64,000 nucleotides of DNA from an uncultured Prevotellaceae bacterium. Lineage in GTDB: Bacteria > Bacteroidota > Bacteroidia > Bacteroidales > Muribaculaceae. A model generated the notes under the pieces. That model was not told the origin of the DNA. It worked only from the letters and a program-made list of their open reading frames with translations, and made no database searches. The stretch covers positions 60,151 through 124,150 of the forward strand of contig ONKF01000002.1 in the NCBI GenBank assembly GCA_900318335.1, written 5' to 3'. Shown one piece after another: positions 43,163 through 51,990 of the stretch (positions are counted from its first letter, which is position 1; each line of letters opens with the position of its first letter). The position numbers were made by a program, and so were the translations under genes.

Positions 43163-43170
43163 TATCTTTG
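43163..43170 (+). promoter_or_regulatory. -7 element (TATCTTTG) for rsmA
   Basis: TATCTTTG, 54 bases before rsmA. TTG at 43138-43140 is 22 bases upstream, slightly longer than ideal. Confidence 0.6.
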
Positions 43171-43199
43171 CAAATTACTTACGGACCATATTGAGCCTG

Positions 43200-43207
43200 C
43201 AAAGGTA
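43200..43207 (-). promoter_or_regulatory. -7 element for the divergent UPF0104 gene
   Basis: Read on the minus strand this is TACCTTTG. It lies on the rsmA side of the rsmA -7 element, so the two divergent transcripts would overlap at their 5' ends. Confidence 0.55.
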
Positions 43208-43224
43208 ACAATAAAAGAGCAAAC

Positions 43225-44016
43225 ATGCGGAAAGTTAGAGCAAAAAAGTCACTGGGACAGCATTTCTTGACCGATTTGTCAATCGCCGAGCGCATCGCCC
43301 ACACACTGGACGACTTCAAGCACTTGCCTGTGCTTGAGGTGGGGCCGGGTATGGGCGTGCTCACCCAATTCCTGCTTGAAATGGGCCTTGACCTGACGGT
43401 GGTGGAACTCGATAGCGAGAGCGTGGACTACCTGGAGGCCGCTTATCCGCAGCTGCACGGCCGCATCATCGGCGAGGATTTCCTCAAGATGGACCTCAAG
43501 CGCCTGTATGGGGACCAGCCCTTCTGCGTCATTGGCAACTATCCCTACAATATCTCGACACAGATTTTCTTTAAGATACTGGAATACCGCGACCAGGTGA
43601 CCTGCTGCAGCGGCATGTTGCAGCGCGAGGTGGCACAGCGCATCGCCGAGCCTCCCGGCACCAAGGCCTACGGCATCCTGTCGGTGCTCTTGCAGGCATG
43701 GTATGACATCGAGTACCTGTTCACCGTCGATGAGCATGTCTTCAATCCGCCTCCCAAGGTCAAGAGCGGTGTCATCCGCCTTGTGCGCAACGAGGTGACC
43801 GACCTGGGCGTCAACGAGCGCATGTTCAAGCGTGTGGTCAAAGCGGCATTCGGGCAGCGGCGCAAGATGTTGCGCAGTTCGCTTAAGCCCCTGTTCTCGG
43901 CCGACCCCACGGTGATGGAGCGGGATGTGTTCCGACAACGCCCCGAGCAATTGGGCGTTGAAGATTTCATTGCCCTCACGCGGCTGGCGATGGAGCAGCC
44001 GCAGTCGGTTCCTTGA
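43225..44016 (+). CDS. rsmA: 16S rRNA dimethyladenosine transferase RsmA (KsgA)
   Basis: The 263-residue methyltransferase has the SAM-binding EVGPGMGVL (38-46), and the adenine-methylation motif NYPY (105-108). It dimethylates two adjacent adenines near the 3' end of 16S rRNA. Its N-terminal KKSLGQHFLTD is the KsgA hallmark. It lies 85 bases before mgtE on the same strand. Confidence 0.97.
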   Translation: MRKVRAKKSLGQHFLTDLSIAERIAHTLDDFKHLPVLEVGPGMGVLTQFLLEMGLDLTVVELDSESVDYLEAAYPQLHGRIIGEDFLKMDLKRLYGDQPFCVIGNYPYNISTQIFFKILEYRDQVTCCSGMLQREVAQRIAEPPGTKAYGILSVLLQAWYDIEYLFTVDEHVFNPPPKVKSGVIRLVRNEVTDLGVNERMFKRVVKAAFGQRRKMLRSSLKPLFSADPTVMERDVFRQRPEQLGVEDFIALTRLAMEQPQSVP

Positions 44017-44101
44017 CAATCTTCATCGTTGAATGGCCCTATGGGCACGCGATTGTCATAACCAACCCACATGTTAATCTACATTAGACCCTGAAACCGC
44101 A

Positions 44102-45496
44102 ATGAAAGAATACAGCGAGGAATATCTGTCAAAACTCAACGAACTGATCGATAACAAGGATGAGGAGCAGGTGCGCGCCCAGATCCAGGACATGCACCCT
44201 GCCGATATCGCCGAACTCGTGGGTGACCTCGATGACCAGGAGGCCCTGTTCATCATGCTCCTGCTTGATGACGAGACGGCAGCCGACGTGCTGGTCGAGC
44301 TCGACGAGGACCAGCGGCATGACCTGATGGAACTGATGCCCAACGAGGAAATCGCCAAGCAGGTGGAGCAGATGGATGCCGACGATGCCGTTGACGTGAT
44401 CCAGGAGCTGGACGAGGAGGACCGCGAGGACGTCATCAGCCATATCGACGACGTGGAACAGGCTGGCGACATCGTTGACCTGTTGCAATATGACGAGGAT
44501 ACCGCCGGTGGCTACATGTCTACCGAGATGGTCGTTGTCAACGAGAACATGTCCATGCCCGACTGCATCAAGGCCATGCGTCAGCAGGCCGAGGACATGG
44601 ATGAAATCTACAATATCTATGTTGTGGACGATGATAACCGCCTGAAAGGCATTTTCCCCTTAAAGACCACTATCACCAACCCCTCGGCCAGCAAGATCAA
44701 GCACGTCATGGAGCCTGACCCCCTGAGCGTGCGCACCGACACCCATATCGAGGACGTGGCCCTCGACTTCGAGAAATATGACCTTGTGGCAATGCCCGTT
44801 GTGGACAGCATCGGCCGCCTGGTGGGCTACATCACCGTTGACGACATCATCGACCGTGTGCGTGAGCAGGGTGAGGACGACTACCAGTTGGCATCAGGTA
44901 TCTGGGGCGACATTGAGACCGATGATAACGTGTTCCGCCAGGTGCGTGCCCGATTGCCATGGCTGCTCATCGGATTGGTGGGTGGTATCATCAATGCCTT
45001 GATTCTGGGCGGCGGCGAGGGCGATGCCGATCTGCTGCGCATATTGCCTGGCTTGGCGCTGTTCATTCCCTTGATTGGTGGTACTGGCGGTAACGTGGGC
45101 ACTCAGTCGAGCGCTATCGTCGTGCAGGGTCTTGCCAACGGCAGCCTGGACATTAAGCACGTGGGTAAACACTTGTTCAAGGAGTTCAGCACGGCGCTCA
45201 TCAATGCACTGGTGATGGGACTGCTCATCTTCCTCTATACCCGTTTCTTCCCGGTCGATGCCGATCCCACTAAGTCTAACATCGCCGCAGCCGCCGTGAC
45301 GGCATCTCTTTTCCTTGTGGTGATGTTTGCCTCGCTCTTTGGCACAGTGGTGCCGCTGGTGCTTGAGCGTATGAAGATTGACCCCGCCATTGCGACGGGA
45401 CCCTTCGTCACGGTGACCAACGATATTGTGGGCATCACCATCTACATGGCCATTAGTGGCTGGCTCATCAACATCTTCACCAGCTGGATGGGCTAA
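44102..45496 (+). CDS. mgtE: Magnesium transporter MgtE
   Basis: The 464-residue product has the acidic MgtE N-domain of repeated helices (about 1-130), paired CBS domains (about 130-260) and a five-helix membrane part (about 285-460) with the family GGTGGNVGTQSS motif. It conducts Mg2+ across the inner membrane, gated by Mg2+ in the cytosolic domains. No Mg-sensing leader is obvious. It ends 9 bases from the convergent ATPase gene. Confidence 0.96.
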   Translation: MKEYSEEYLSKLNELIDNKDEEQVRAQIQDMHPADIAELVGDLDDQEALFIMLLLDDETAADVLVELDEDQRHDLMELMPNEEIAKQVEQMDADDAVDVIQELDEEDREDVISHIDDVEQAGDIVDLLQYDEDTAGGYMSTEMVVVNENMSMPDCIKAMRQQAEDMDEIYNIYVVDDDNRLKGIFPLKTTITNPSASKIKHVMEPDPLSVRTDTHIEDVALDFEKYDLVAMPVVDSIGRLVGYITVDDIIDRVREQGEDDYQLASGIWGDIETDDNVFRQVRARLPWLLIGLVGGIINALILGGGEGDADLLRILPGLALFIPLIGGTGGNVGTQSSAIVVQGLANGSLDIKHVGKHLFKEFSTALINALVMGLLIFLYTRFFPVDADPTKSNIAAAAVTASLFLVVMFASLFGTVVPLVLERMKIDPAIATGPFVTVTNDIVGITIYMAISGWLINIFTSWMG

Positions 45497-45505
45497 CGAG
45501 TAGGC

Positions 45506-46963
45506 TTATTCAAATAATTGATTACCTGTTACTTGCCTTGCCGCTTGTCGGGAATAGGCGTTGTTCAATAGTCCATTTGGTGTGATAAAGACCGACGTTA
45601 CTGATTTTCTGGTTTTTGTGACTTTCTTGAAAATCCGCTGACGTCGATTCATCAATGTATTGTAATCCTTGGTGATTTCATATTCTCCTCGGCTGTACTT
45701 CATTTCGCAGATAGTGATAGTTTGGTCAGAACGATCGATCAATAAGTCGATTTGTGCTCCATGCTTCAGGTCGTCATCGACTTGATTGTCCAATGATATT
45801 CCTTTTGTGGGTTTGTAAGTCCACGAGCATGGAGTGTTGATGCTGCCGTCAATTCCTAAAGCATGAACAATCTGATCCAAATGGTTGAGGCATACTATCT
45901 CGAATGCATATCCGCACCATGAGTAGTAATTGCTTGTTGTTTGCATCTTCTGCCAGTAGTTGCTCAAGAAGTGTTTCTCTCCGTGCATAAACCTGAGGTA
46001 AAATAGTGTGAAGGGATCAATAAGCTGGTAAATCTTTTCTTTTTTTTGTTTATTGAACGGGATATAACTACGTATGAATGAACACTCTTCTAGCTCACTT
46101 AGAAGTTTTGTCAAATTTCCGTTATTGGTTTGGTTGGCTTCTTTGATGATTTCTAATCTCGTCATACCCATACCCTTCTTGTGCAATGCGGTGATTACAG
46201 CAAGGTGCTTGTCTGCTTTCTTGAATAGTGATCGGAATATTTTTTGGAACTCGTCAACAAGCTCACCACCGCGTGTGAAACACAGAGATTGAATGTTTTC
46301 GGCGACACTTTTTTCTCGCTCGAAAAGTGAAAGATAATAAGCCACGCCTCCCACTGCCATGTAGCACTCTATGAGTTCTTGCCTTTCATAGGGGAAGTCA
46401 AATGACCTGAAAAACTCTTCTGTCTCATGGAGTGTAAATGGCGAAAGCAGGATTGTGTGGGTGGCACGGTTGTGAAGACCGCCTCGGGAGTTGATGACGT
46501 TGTCGAGCATCCATGTCGTGGCACTACCGCAAACGATTAGTTTTATATCACGACGATAGGCAGCCCAGTCGTTCCAAAAGTGTTCTAGTGAACTGATGAA
46601 GTTGGAGCCGTAAGTGTCAAACCAGGGCAGTTCATCGAAGAAGATGATTTTTGGGCCTTCTTCCACTTCGTTGGCGATATAGGATGAGAGCTCGTGAAAG
46701 GCCTGCGCCCAGTTTTTTGGGGTCTCGGCCTGTTCCTTGAAACTGCCGAGCGCAAAGCCAAAGTTTTCTAATTGTTCCTTAGTGCTGACATTTTCCTTTC
46801 CTGTCATGCGGAAAGCGAACTTGCCTTCAAATAATTCTTTGACTAGAAATGTTTTGCCCACTCGGCGACGGCCATATATCGCGATAAACTCTGAGCGGTT
46901 GCTTGTTATGTATTTTTCGAGCCGCTCTATTTCGGTTTTGCGTCCAATGATGTTCCTTTTCAT
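45506..46963 (-). CDS. AAA_14/DUF234-type ATPase with nuclease-like C-terminus
   Basis: I start at 46963 (MKRNIIGRKTEI); ATG at 46969 is also possible, and the longer frame would begin with TTG inside the promoter. The 485-residue product has Walker A GRRRVGKT (31-38), Walker B KIIFFDELPW and a C-terminal PD-(D/E)XK-like core (GAQIDLLIDRSDQTITICEMKYS). Many near-relatives exist in Bacteroidales and are often regarded as mobile; their role is not known. The gene appears more AT-rich than its neighbours and its promoter region is a duplicated repeat. It converges on mgtE with a 9-base gap. Confidence 0.85.
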   Translation of the reverse strand: MKRNIIGRKTEIERLEKYITSNRSEFIAIYGRRRVGKTFLVKELFEGKFAFRMTGKENVSTKEQLENFGFALGSFKEQAETPKNWAQAFHELSSYIANEVEEGPKIIFFDELPWFDTYGSNFISSLEHFWNDWAAYRRDIKLIVCGSATTWMLDNVINSRGGLHNRATHTILLSPFTLHETEEFFRSFDFPYERQELIECYMAVGGVAYYLSLFEREKSVAENIQSLCFTRGGELVDEFQKIFRSLFKKADKHLAVITALHKKGMGMTRLEIIKEANQTNNGNLTKLLSELEECSFIRSYIPFNKQKKEKIYQLIDPFTLFYLRFMHGEKHFLSNYWQKMQTTSNYYSWCGYAFEIVCLNHLDQIVHALGIDGSINTPCSWTYKPTKGISLDNQVDDDLKHGAQIDLLIDRSDQTITICEMKYSRGEYEITKDYNTLMNRRQRIFKKVTKTRKSVTSVFITPNGLLNNAYSRQAARQVTGNQLFE

Positions 46964-46973
46964 AAGCATTATA

Positions 46974-47066
46974 TTTTGGCGCAAAGTTATATTTTTTTTA
47001 AGATTGCGCCAAATTTTGTTGTGGTTTTTGGCGCAATCTATGTTTTTTTTTAAGATTGCGCCAAAA
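46974..47066 (-). repeat. Duplicated promoter/inverted-repeat unit upstream of the AAA ATPase
   Basis: The word TTTGGCGCAA or its complement occurs four times: 46974-46985, 47001-47013, 47025-47037 and 47052-47066, in alternating orientation. On the minus strand two roughly 50-base units each read TTTGGCGCAATCTTA, an A-run, then the inverted word. In the proximal unit a -7 element TAACTTTG (46982-46989) lies between the arms; in the distal unit the same place reads TAGATTG, a degenerate copy. The following gap 47067-47170 shows nothing else. Confidence 0.85.
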
Positions 47067-47170
47067 TTTATTGATTTCAGGGAGGACGGTTGCTTTGTAT
47101 CGGTTGACGGGTTAATGCTGTGGATAAAGTAAATTACCCTCAGAAAATTGGGTCCAGGTGGACGGTGAGG

Positions 47171-48028
47171 TTATCGATTGAGGATGCTGTCGATGCGGTG
47201 GGTGAGGGGACTCAACGTGGTGAGGCTGTCGGGCTGGAGTTGCGGTTTCCTGAAATCGGAAACTTCAGGCTCTTTACCGTCGGAATCGTTGTCGCGGGTG
47301 CGCTCATCGGTAAAGGCAATGACTTCTTCTTCACTGATGCCTATCAGTCTCATGTTCTTCTTGTTGAGGTAGCGGCAATAGGCTGCTACATAATCCAGCC
47401 AGTTCTGTCGAGTGTGGAAACTCTCTATCATCTGCCTTACGGAATTGTTGCTGAGCAGTTTGGTGTGAGTGTGCTCACCTGGCCCCATCTTCGCAATCAC
47501 TCCGTTGACGGTTGATGCGTATTCATTGACCCAGTCGTTCCAGTATTTCTCCATGTCATTCATCTCCGAGAAGCAACGCCCCACATTGTCGATGAACTGG
47601 AAGTTACCCAAGTTCTTCCATGTCTCGATGTTGTTGCCGAAGATGTTCTCGGCGGTTTTGTCACGCGACATGAAGTCAAGGGCGACAATCATGTTGATAG
47701 GGTTCTTCATTTCTTCGATGGGGATGTCGTCGAGTTTTTCGACAGGCAGATTCAGCATCCATGTTCCGATGGAGTCACGGAGGGCCATATCCTTGGACAT
47801 CTGTTCAAGTTGCCTCGAGAAGGTCTCGATGTTGCTCATCACCATCATGGCCGACATCTTGCGGTCCTTGACGCGCTGCCGATAATCAAGCAGGGCTGCG
47901 GTGCCAAATGTCAGGATAATCGAGATGGTGGTCGCAAGGACGGTAAGAAATACTTCCCTCATTGTGGACCCTTTGGCCCAAGTGCGTGCAAATGAGGGTA
48001 TTCTGACTCTAACTTTTGGTGGTCTCAT
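47171..48028 (-). CDS. Uncharacterised membrane-tethered protein
   Basis: The 285-residue product has a basic N-terminus (RPPKVRVRIPSFARTWAKG), one membrane helix (about 25-42) and a helical extracytoplasmic domain. The architecture resembles Bacteroidota proteins of the DUF6090 type, but I cannot confirm the family. It follows the TrmH-type gene by 18 bases and probably ends that run. Confidence 0.7.
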   Translation of the reverse strand: MRPPKVRVRIPSFARTWAKGSTMREVFLTVLATTISIILTFGTAALLDYRQRVKDRKMSAMMVMSNIETFSRQLEQMSKDMALRDSIGTWMLNLPVEKLDDIPIEEMKNPINMIVALDFMSRDKTAENIFGNNIETWKNLGNFQFIDNVGRCFSEMNDMEKYWNDWVNEYASTVNGVIAKMGPGEHTHTKLLSNNSVRQMIESFHTRQNWLDYVAAYCRYLNKKNMRLIGISEEEVIAFTDERTRDNDSDGKEPEVSDFRKPQLQPDSLTTLSPLTHRIDSILNR

Positions 48029-48046
48029 GTTTGTGTATTGTTTTAG

Positions 48047-48862
48047 TTATTGATTGTCTGTTGTTTTGCGCAGTTCCCAGAAGGCGACTGCAGCGGCAGC
48101 GGCGACGTTGAGCGAGTCCACATTGTGTTTCATGGGGATGCGCACGACGTGGTCGGCAGCGGTGATGGCCTCATGGGAGAGACCGTCGCCCTCGGTGCCC
48201 ATAATCAGGGCCAGGCGGGGTTCGCGTTTCAAGATGGGGTCATCGAGCGCGATGGAATCGTCGCTCAGTGCCATGGCGGCGGTAGTGAAGCCCAACTCAT
48301 GCAGGTGGGGGGTGACGGGTTCGTCAATCCAAGTCCATGGAACGAGGAACACCGACCCCATCGACACGCGCACGGCGCGGCGGTTCAGTGGGTCGCAGGC
48401 AGTGGGTGTCAGCAGCACCGCATCGATACCCAGTGCCGCTGCCGAGCGGAATATGGCACCGATGTTGGTCGTGTCGGTCACACCGTCAATGACAACGACG
48501 CGGCTGGCATCGCGGCACACTTCACTGGCGGGGCGGGGCAGGGGACGCCGCATGGCGCATAGCACACCACGCGTCAAGGTGTAGCCCGTGAGTGTGGCAA
48601 GCAGTTCTCGCTCACCCGTATAGACAGGAATGTCTCCGCAGCGTTCGATGATGCTGGCGGCATCACCGGTGATGTGGCGACGTTCACACAATAGTGACAG
48701 CGGCTGGTAGCCCGCGTCCAGGGCAACGTGGATCACCTTGGGACTCTCGGCGATGAAGATGCCCTTGTCCGGCTCCAGCCGGTTGCGCAACTGTGCCTCG
48801 GTCAAGGTCCCATAGACCTCAACCCCAGGCTGCTCCAGCGATGTGATTTCTATTATCGGCAT
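48047..48862 (-). CDS. TrmH/SpoU-family RNA 2'-O-methyltransferase
   Basis: The 271-residue product has an N-terminal substrate-binding part and a C-terminal SPOUT knot with VVIDGVTDTTNIGAIFRSAA, LIMGTEGDGL and the final MKHNVDSLNVAAAAAVAFWE motif. It methylates a ribose in tRNA or rRNA; the target is not decided by sequence. It begins 5 bases after the rhamnosidase stop codon. Confidence 0.92.
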   Translation of the reverse strand: MPIIEITSLEQPGVEVYGTLTEAQLRNRLEPDKGIFIAESPKVIHVALDAGYQPLSLLCERRHITGDAASIIERCGDIPVYTGERELLATLTGYTLTRGVLCAMRRPLPRPASEVCRDASRVVVIDGVTDTTNIGAIFRSAAALGIDAVLLTPTACDPLNRRAVRVSMGSVFLVPWTWIDEPVTPHLHELGFTTAAMALSDDSIALDDPILKREPRLALIMGTEGDGLSHEAITAADHVVRIPMKHNVDSLNVAAAAAVAFWELRKTTDNQ

Positions 48863-48867
48863 ATCGT

Positions 48868-51486
48868 TTATCTTGAATTGTCCTCTATAGTACAGTACTT
48901 AAAGGTCCATTGGCCAGCTGTGACAGTCTGCTCGGACGGTGTATCGGGAAATACTGTTGCAGTCGTGCCCACAGGAGCGGTTAGACGGACTTCGTCCTGA
49001 TTGATTTCCACGAGGATGTCGCCATAGGGCGTAGGCTTCGAGGCCTTGACCCAGGTCACACCGCTGGTGGGCTGCGGGTCGACGTAGAAATGGCGGTAGC
49101 CAGGTGCTGCTGCATCGGGACGGATGCCGGCGATGGCTTGATAGAACCATGTGCCGATGCCATTGTAGCAGTTGTGGACACGGCTGCGTTCCGAATCCCA
49201 TGATTCCCAGGTGGTGGTGGCACCGTGGTTAATCATGTAGAGGTAACCCGGGTAGTCCTCTTGGCGCAAGATGGTCGCCATGAGGTCGGACTGACGCTGT
49301 TCAGTAGCCCACTGGGTGAAAATGGGCACTCCGAGCAAGCCCACGGCGATGTGCGCATTGTACTTGCCGTAGGAGTCGCTGATGAGTTGCTTCTGCACCT
49401 TGCGGGCGATGTCACCGTCGGCGGGCACTCCCGCCAACAGGGCATAAGCGTTGTCAAGGGGCGTCCCGTTGGCATAGCTGTGACTGTCGGCATGGTAAAA
49501 CCGGTTGTGGATGGCCGCCTTGAGACGCTCATGCCAGGCTGCAAACTCCTGGGCATCCTCGGGATGGCCGAGCAGACTGGCGATGTGTGTCATGTTACCC
49601 AGGCACTCGCTGATGAAGCAGTTGCTCACGTGGAGCACCGACTCGCCTTGGACGTCGACACCCTTGGGGGCAAGCCAATCACCGAGGAACCAAAAACGGA
49701 TTTTGGTGTCTGGCCAGGGCTGCAGCAGGCCGTCAACACTGTATTTCTTGACATAACCCAGCCAGCGCTTCATCTCGTCGTAGTGGCGCTCAAGCAGACG
49801 GCTGTCGCCATAGTTGAGATAGGTGCGCCAGGGAGCCTTGATAATGAATCCGCACCAGTAGGGACCGCCTCCGCCGCTGCCAGCCGGCGCCACATGAGGA
49901 ATGGAGCCTTCCTCGTCCATAAGGTCGCTCCATGCGGTGAGCCAATTCATGTAGGTGGGCAAGACGTTATACATTGTCTGCAGCGTCATGGTTGATGAGT
50001 TGCCGTCGCCACCGTAGCCCATGCGCTCCAGGTGGGGGCAATCTACCATGTATCCGCTTAATGTGAGGCACTGCATGGTGTAAAGAATCAGGTCGTGCAC
50101 GGCATTAAGGCGCTCGTCAGAGCAGGCGAAGGAAGAGGCTTTCCATGGACTTAATGCGCTGATTTGTAACGCCTTGATGCTGGCGATGTCGCCACCCGTG
50201 ACACGCACGTGGCGAAAGGCATGGTGGTGAAACCTGTTGCAGAACTGCTCGTTTCCCTGACCATTGGCGATATAGATGTCGCGTTCGCCTTCCTGGCACT
50301 CGAATGTGCCACCTTCGGGAATGTGGTCGCAATACTCCATCGAGACTTCTTGTCCTTGGGCCAACGCTGCGAAATCGACCTGCAGCCATCCGGTGATGAC
50401 ACGCCCGAAGTCGATGAGCCACGAGCCGTCTTCCTGACGGGTGACGCTGCGGGGCGAGAGCGTGTCGATGATGCGGTTGCCCTCAAAGGCTTGAGGCGTG
50501 GCAAGCATGCCACTAACCTGGAATGTGGTTGCGTTGTGCCATCGGGGTTGCACATTGGCGTCGAGCCGTTCGCCGCCGAACCGTAGCGGTGACCAAGTGT
50601 CGGTGTAACTGTAGCCGCTGGAAGCGGTTTCCCAAGTGCTGTCGGTCGCTGCCAGCGTTTTCCAGCCATTGCCGACACGTTGACAGACCTCGGCCCTCAA
50701 TAGGGGACCGTCGTACTGTGCACCGAAGGTGGTCTTGCGGTACCAGCCTTGTCCCGTGCGGATGAGGATTTCGTTTTGCTCATCATGCAGGTAAGGTGTG
50801 ATGTCATAGGTTACGATCAGGGAATGCCTATCCAATTGGGAAACGGCAGGTTGAAGAACCTGGTCGCCCACTCGCCTGCCGTTGACGAGCAGGTCATGAT
50901 AGCCCAGCGAGTTGATGTGAATAAACACCGGGGCAATGCCCTGCTTGCCTCGGGCGACGATGATGGTCTTGCGGAACATCGGGGTCGTGGCGAGGGTGTC
51001 ACCTTGCCAGTTACCGATGTAATGACCGTTCATGCCGCTCAGGATACCCACGGCAAAGCGCTCAATGCCGCTCCAGGGTGAGCACTGCCCTTGTTTGTCC
51101 CAGGTGCGTACCCGCCAGTAGCATAGTTGCCGCTGCTGCAGTGCGGCACCTTGATAAGGTATCATCACTTGGTCGCCACTTGTCACTTGGCCGCTGTCCC
51201 ACAGGTCGGCAACGCCACGGGCCAGGTCAGCGCTGTCGCTGGCCACTTGTATCTGGTAGGCAGTTTGACTCTGGCGGTTGTGCGAGAGCTCGTGTTTCCA
51301 GCTGAAGTGGGGTGTCGTCGTGTCGATGCCCAGCGGAGCGGTAAGGCCCTCGCATTTTAAGTCAAATACCTTGCCCTGCAATGGCAGGCCGCACATCAGG
51401 CACAGCATGAGCGCTAAGCCCAGACTCCTCACTGAGGCGATGCCTGCTGGCCGCGATGCATGAGGTCTATTGTCCGGATTGCCCAT
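48868..51486 (-). CDS. Secreted alpha-L-rhamnosidase (GH78)
   Basis: The 872-residue product has a signal peptide with a long N-region (core about 21-36) and the GH78 order: N-terminal beta domains (KCEGLTAPLGIDTTTPHFSW), a rhamnosidase N-domain, an (alpha/alpha)6 catalytic barrel with DCPHLERMGYGGDGN, and a C-terminal beta-sandwich. It removes terminal rhamnose from glycans, here probably in the periplasm. No sus-type genes are adjacent, so this is not a classical polysaccharide utilisation locus. Confidence 0.92.
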   Translation of the reverse strand: MGNPDNRPHASRPAGIASVRSLGLALMLCLMCGLPLQGKVFDLKCEGLTAPLGIDTTTPHFSWKHELSHNRQSQTAYQIQVASDSADLARGVADLWDSGQVTSGDQVMIPYQGAALQQRQLCYWRVRTWDKQGQCSPWSGIERFAVGILSGMNGHYIGNWQGDTLATTPMFRKTIIVARGKQGIAPVFIHINSLGYHDLLVNGRRVGDQVLQPAVSQLDRHSLIVTYDITPYLHDEQNEILIRTGQGWYRKTTFGAQYDGPLLRAEVCQRVGNGWKTLAATDSTWETASSGYSYTDTWSPLRFGGERLDANVQPRWHNATTFQVSGMLATPQAFEGNRIIDTLSPRSVTRQEDGSWLIDFGRVITGWLQVDFAALAQGQEVSMEYCDHIPEGGTFECQEGERDIYIANGQGNEQFCNRFHHHAFRHVRVTGGDIASIKALQISALSPWKASSFACSDERLNAVHDLILYTMQCLTLSGYMVDCPHLERMGYGGDGNSSTMTLQTMYNVLPTYMNWLTAWSDLMDEEGSIPHVAPAGSGGGGPYWCGFIIKAPWRTYLNYGDSRLLERHYDEMKRWLGYVKKYSVDGLLQPWPDTKIRFWFLGDWLAPKGVDVQGESVLHVSNCFISECLGNMTHIASLLGHPEDAQEFAAWHERLKAAIHNRFYHADSHSYANGTPLDNAYALLAGVPADGDIARKVQKQLISDSYGKYNAHIAVGLLGVPIFTQWATEQRQSDLMATILRQEDYPGYLYMINHGATTTWESWDSERSRVHNCYNGIGTWFYQAIAGIRPDAAAPGYRHFYVDPQPTSGVTWVKASKPTPYGDILVEINQDEVRLTAPVGTTATVFPDTPSEQTVTAGQWTFKYCTIEDNSR

Positions 51487-51528
51487 AACTGTACACAGTG
51501 ATTATCGTTGAGAGATTCCGTTGGGGTG

Positions 51529-51891
51529 TCAGGCCTGTGTCGAGGTTCCGGCGCCCTGGATGGCGCGTACTTGGCGCTGGAATTCCAGGGGGCGCTTGAT
51601 ATATTGCAGGATGATGGTGCCTGCGCCAGTGCCTGAGACCTTGACGGTGCCGTAATTGAACACCCGGCCCCAGAACCCCTGCTCGACGAGGATACTCTCT
51701 ACCTTGCCGATGACAATCTCGTGGGCATGGCGGTGAATCCAGCCGTAACTATGGAAAAAGCGCTTGTCGCTCACAAAGATAGTCGTCGTCAGGTTGCGGA
51801 TCAGGCTACCCAGATGCAGGTAGGCCCATCGCGTGAGTCGGGGCTGGTAGAGAATGGTCTCGCCAGGCGCGATAATTCTGTTGATTTTCAT
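51529..51891 (-). CDS. Small bacterial PH-domain protein
   Basis: The 120-residue product matches the bacterial PH (DUF304-like) pattern: LAPGE-type IIAPGETILYQPRLT, TTIFVSDKRFFHSYGW and KVESILVEQGFWGRVFNYGTV. It lacks the membrane helices usually found before this domain. It is the first gene of the run with the rhamnosidase, TrmH and membrane protein genes. Confidence 0.8.
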   Translation of the reverse strand: MKINRIIAPGETILYQPRLTRWAYLHLGSLIRNLTTTIFVSDKRFFHSYGWIHRHAHEIVIGKVESILVEQGFWGRVFNYGTVKVSGTGAGTIILQYIKRPLEFQRQVRAIQGAGTSTQA

Positions 51892-51921
51892 AACTTATCC
51901 TAAAAAACGTTTCTTATTGGG

Positions 51922-51929
51922 CAAAGTTA
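51922..51929 (-). promoter_or_regulatory. -7 element for the PH-domain gene run
   Basis: Read on the minus strand this is TAACTTTG, 30 bases before the start codon. The divergent lepB lies 62 bases away on the other side; a TAATTTCG at 51954-51961 may be its weaker -7 element. Confidence 0.6.
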
Positions 51930-51990
51930 TACATTTATTTCCACATTATTTCGTAATTTCGCAGCAAATTTTACTAAATGCAATATTCAC

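Noticed and set aside
48868-51486. Polysaccharide utilisation locus around the rhamnosidase
   Set aside because: No SusC/SusD-like genes or dedicated sensor lie nearby.
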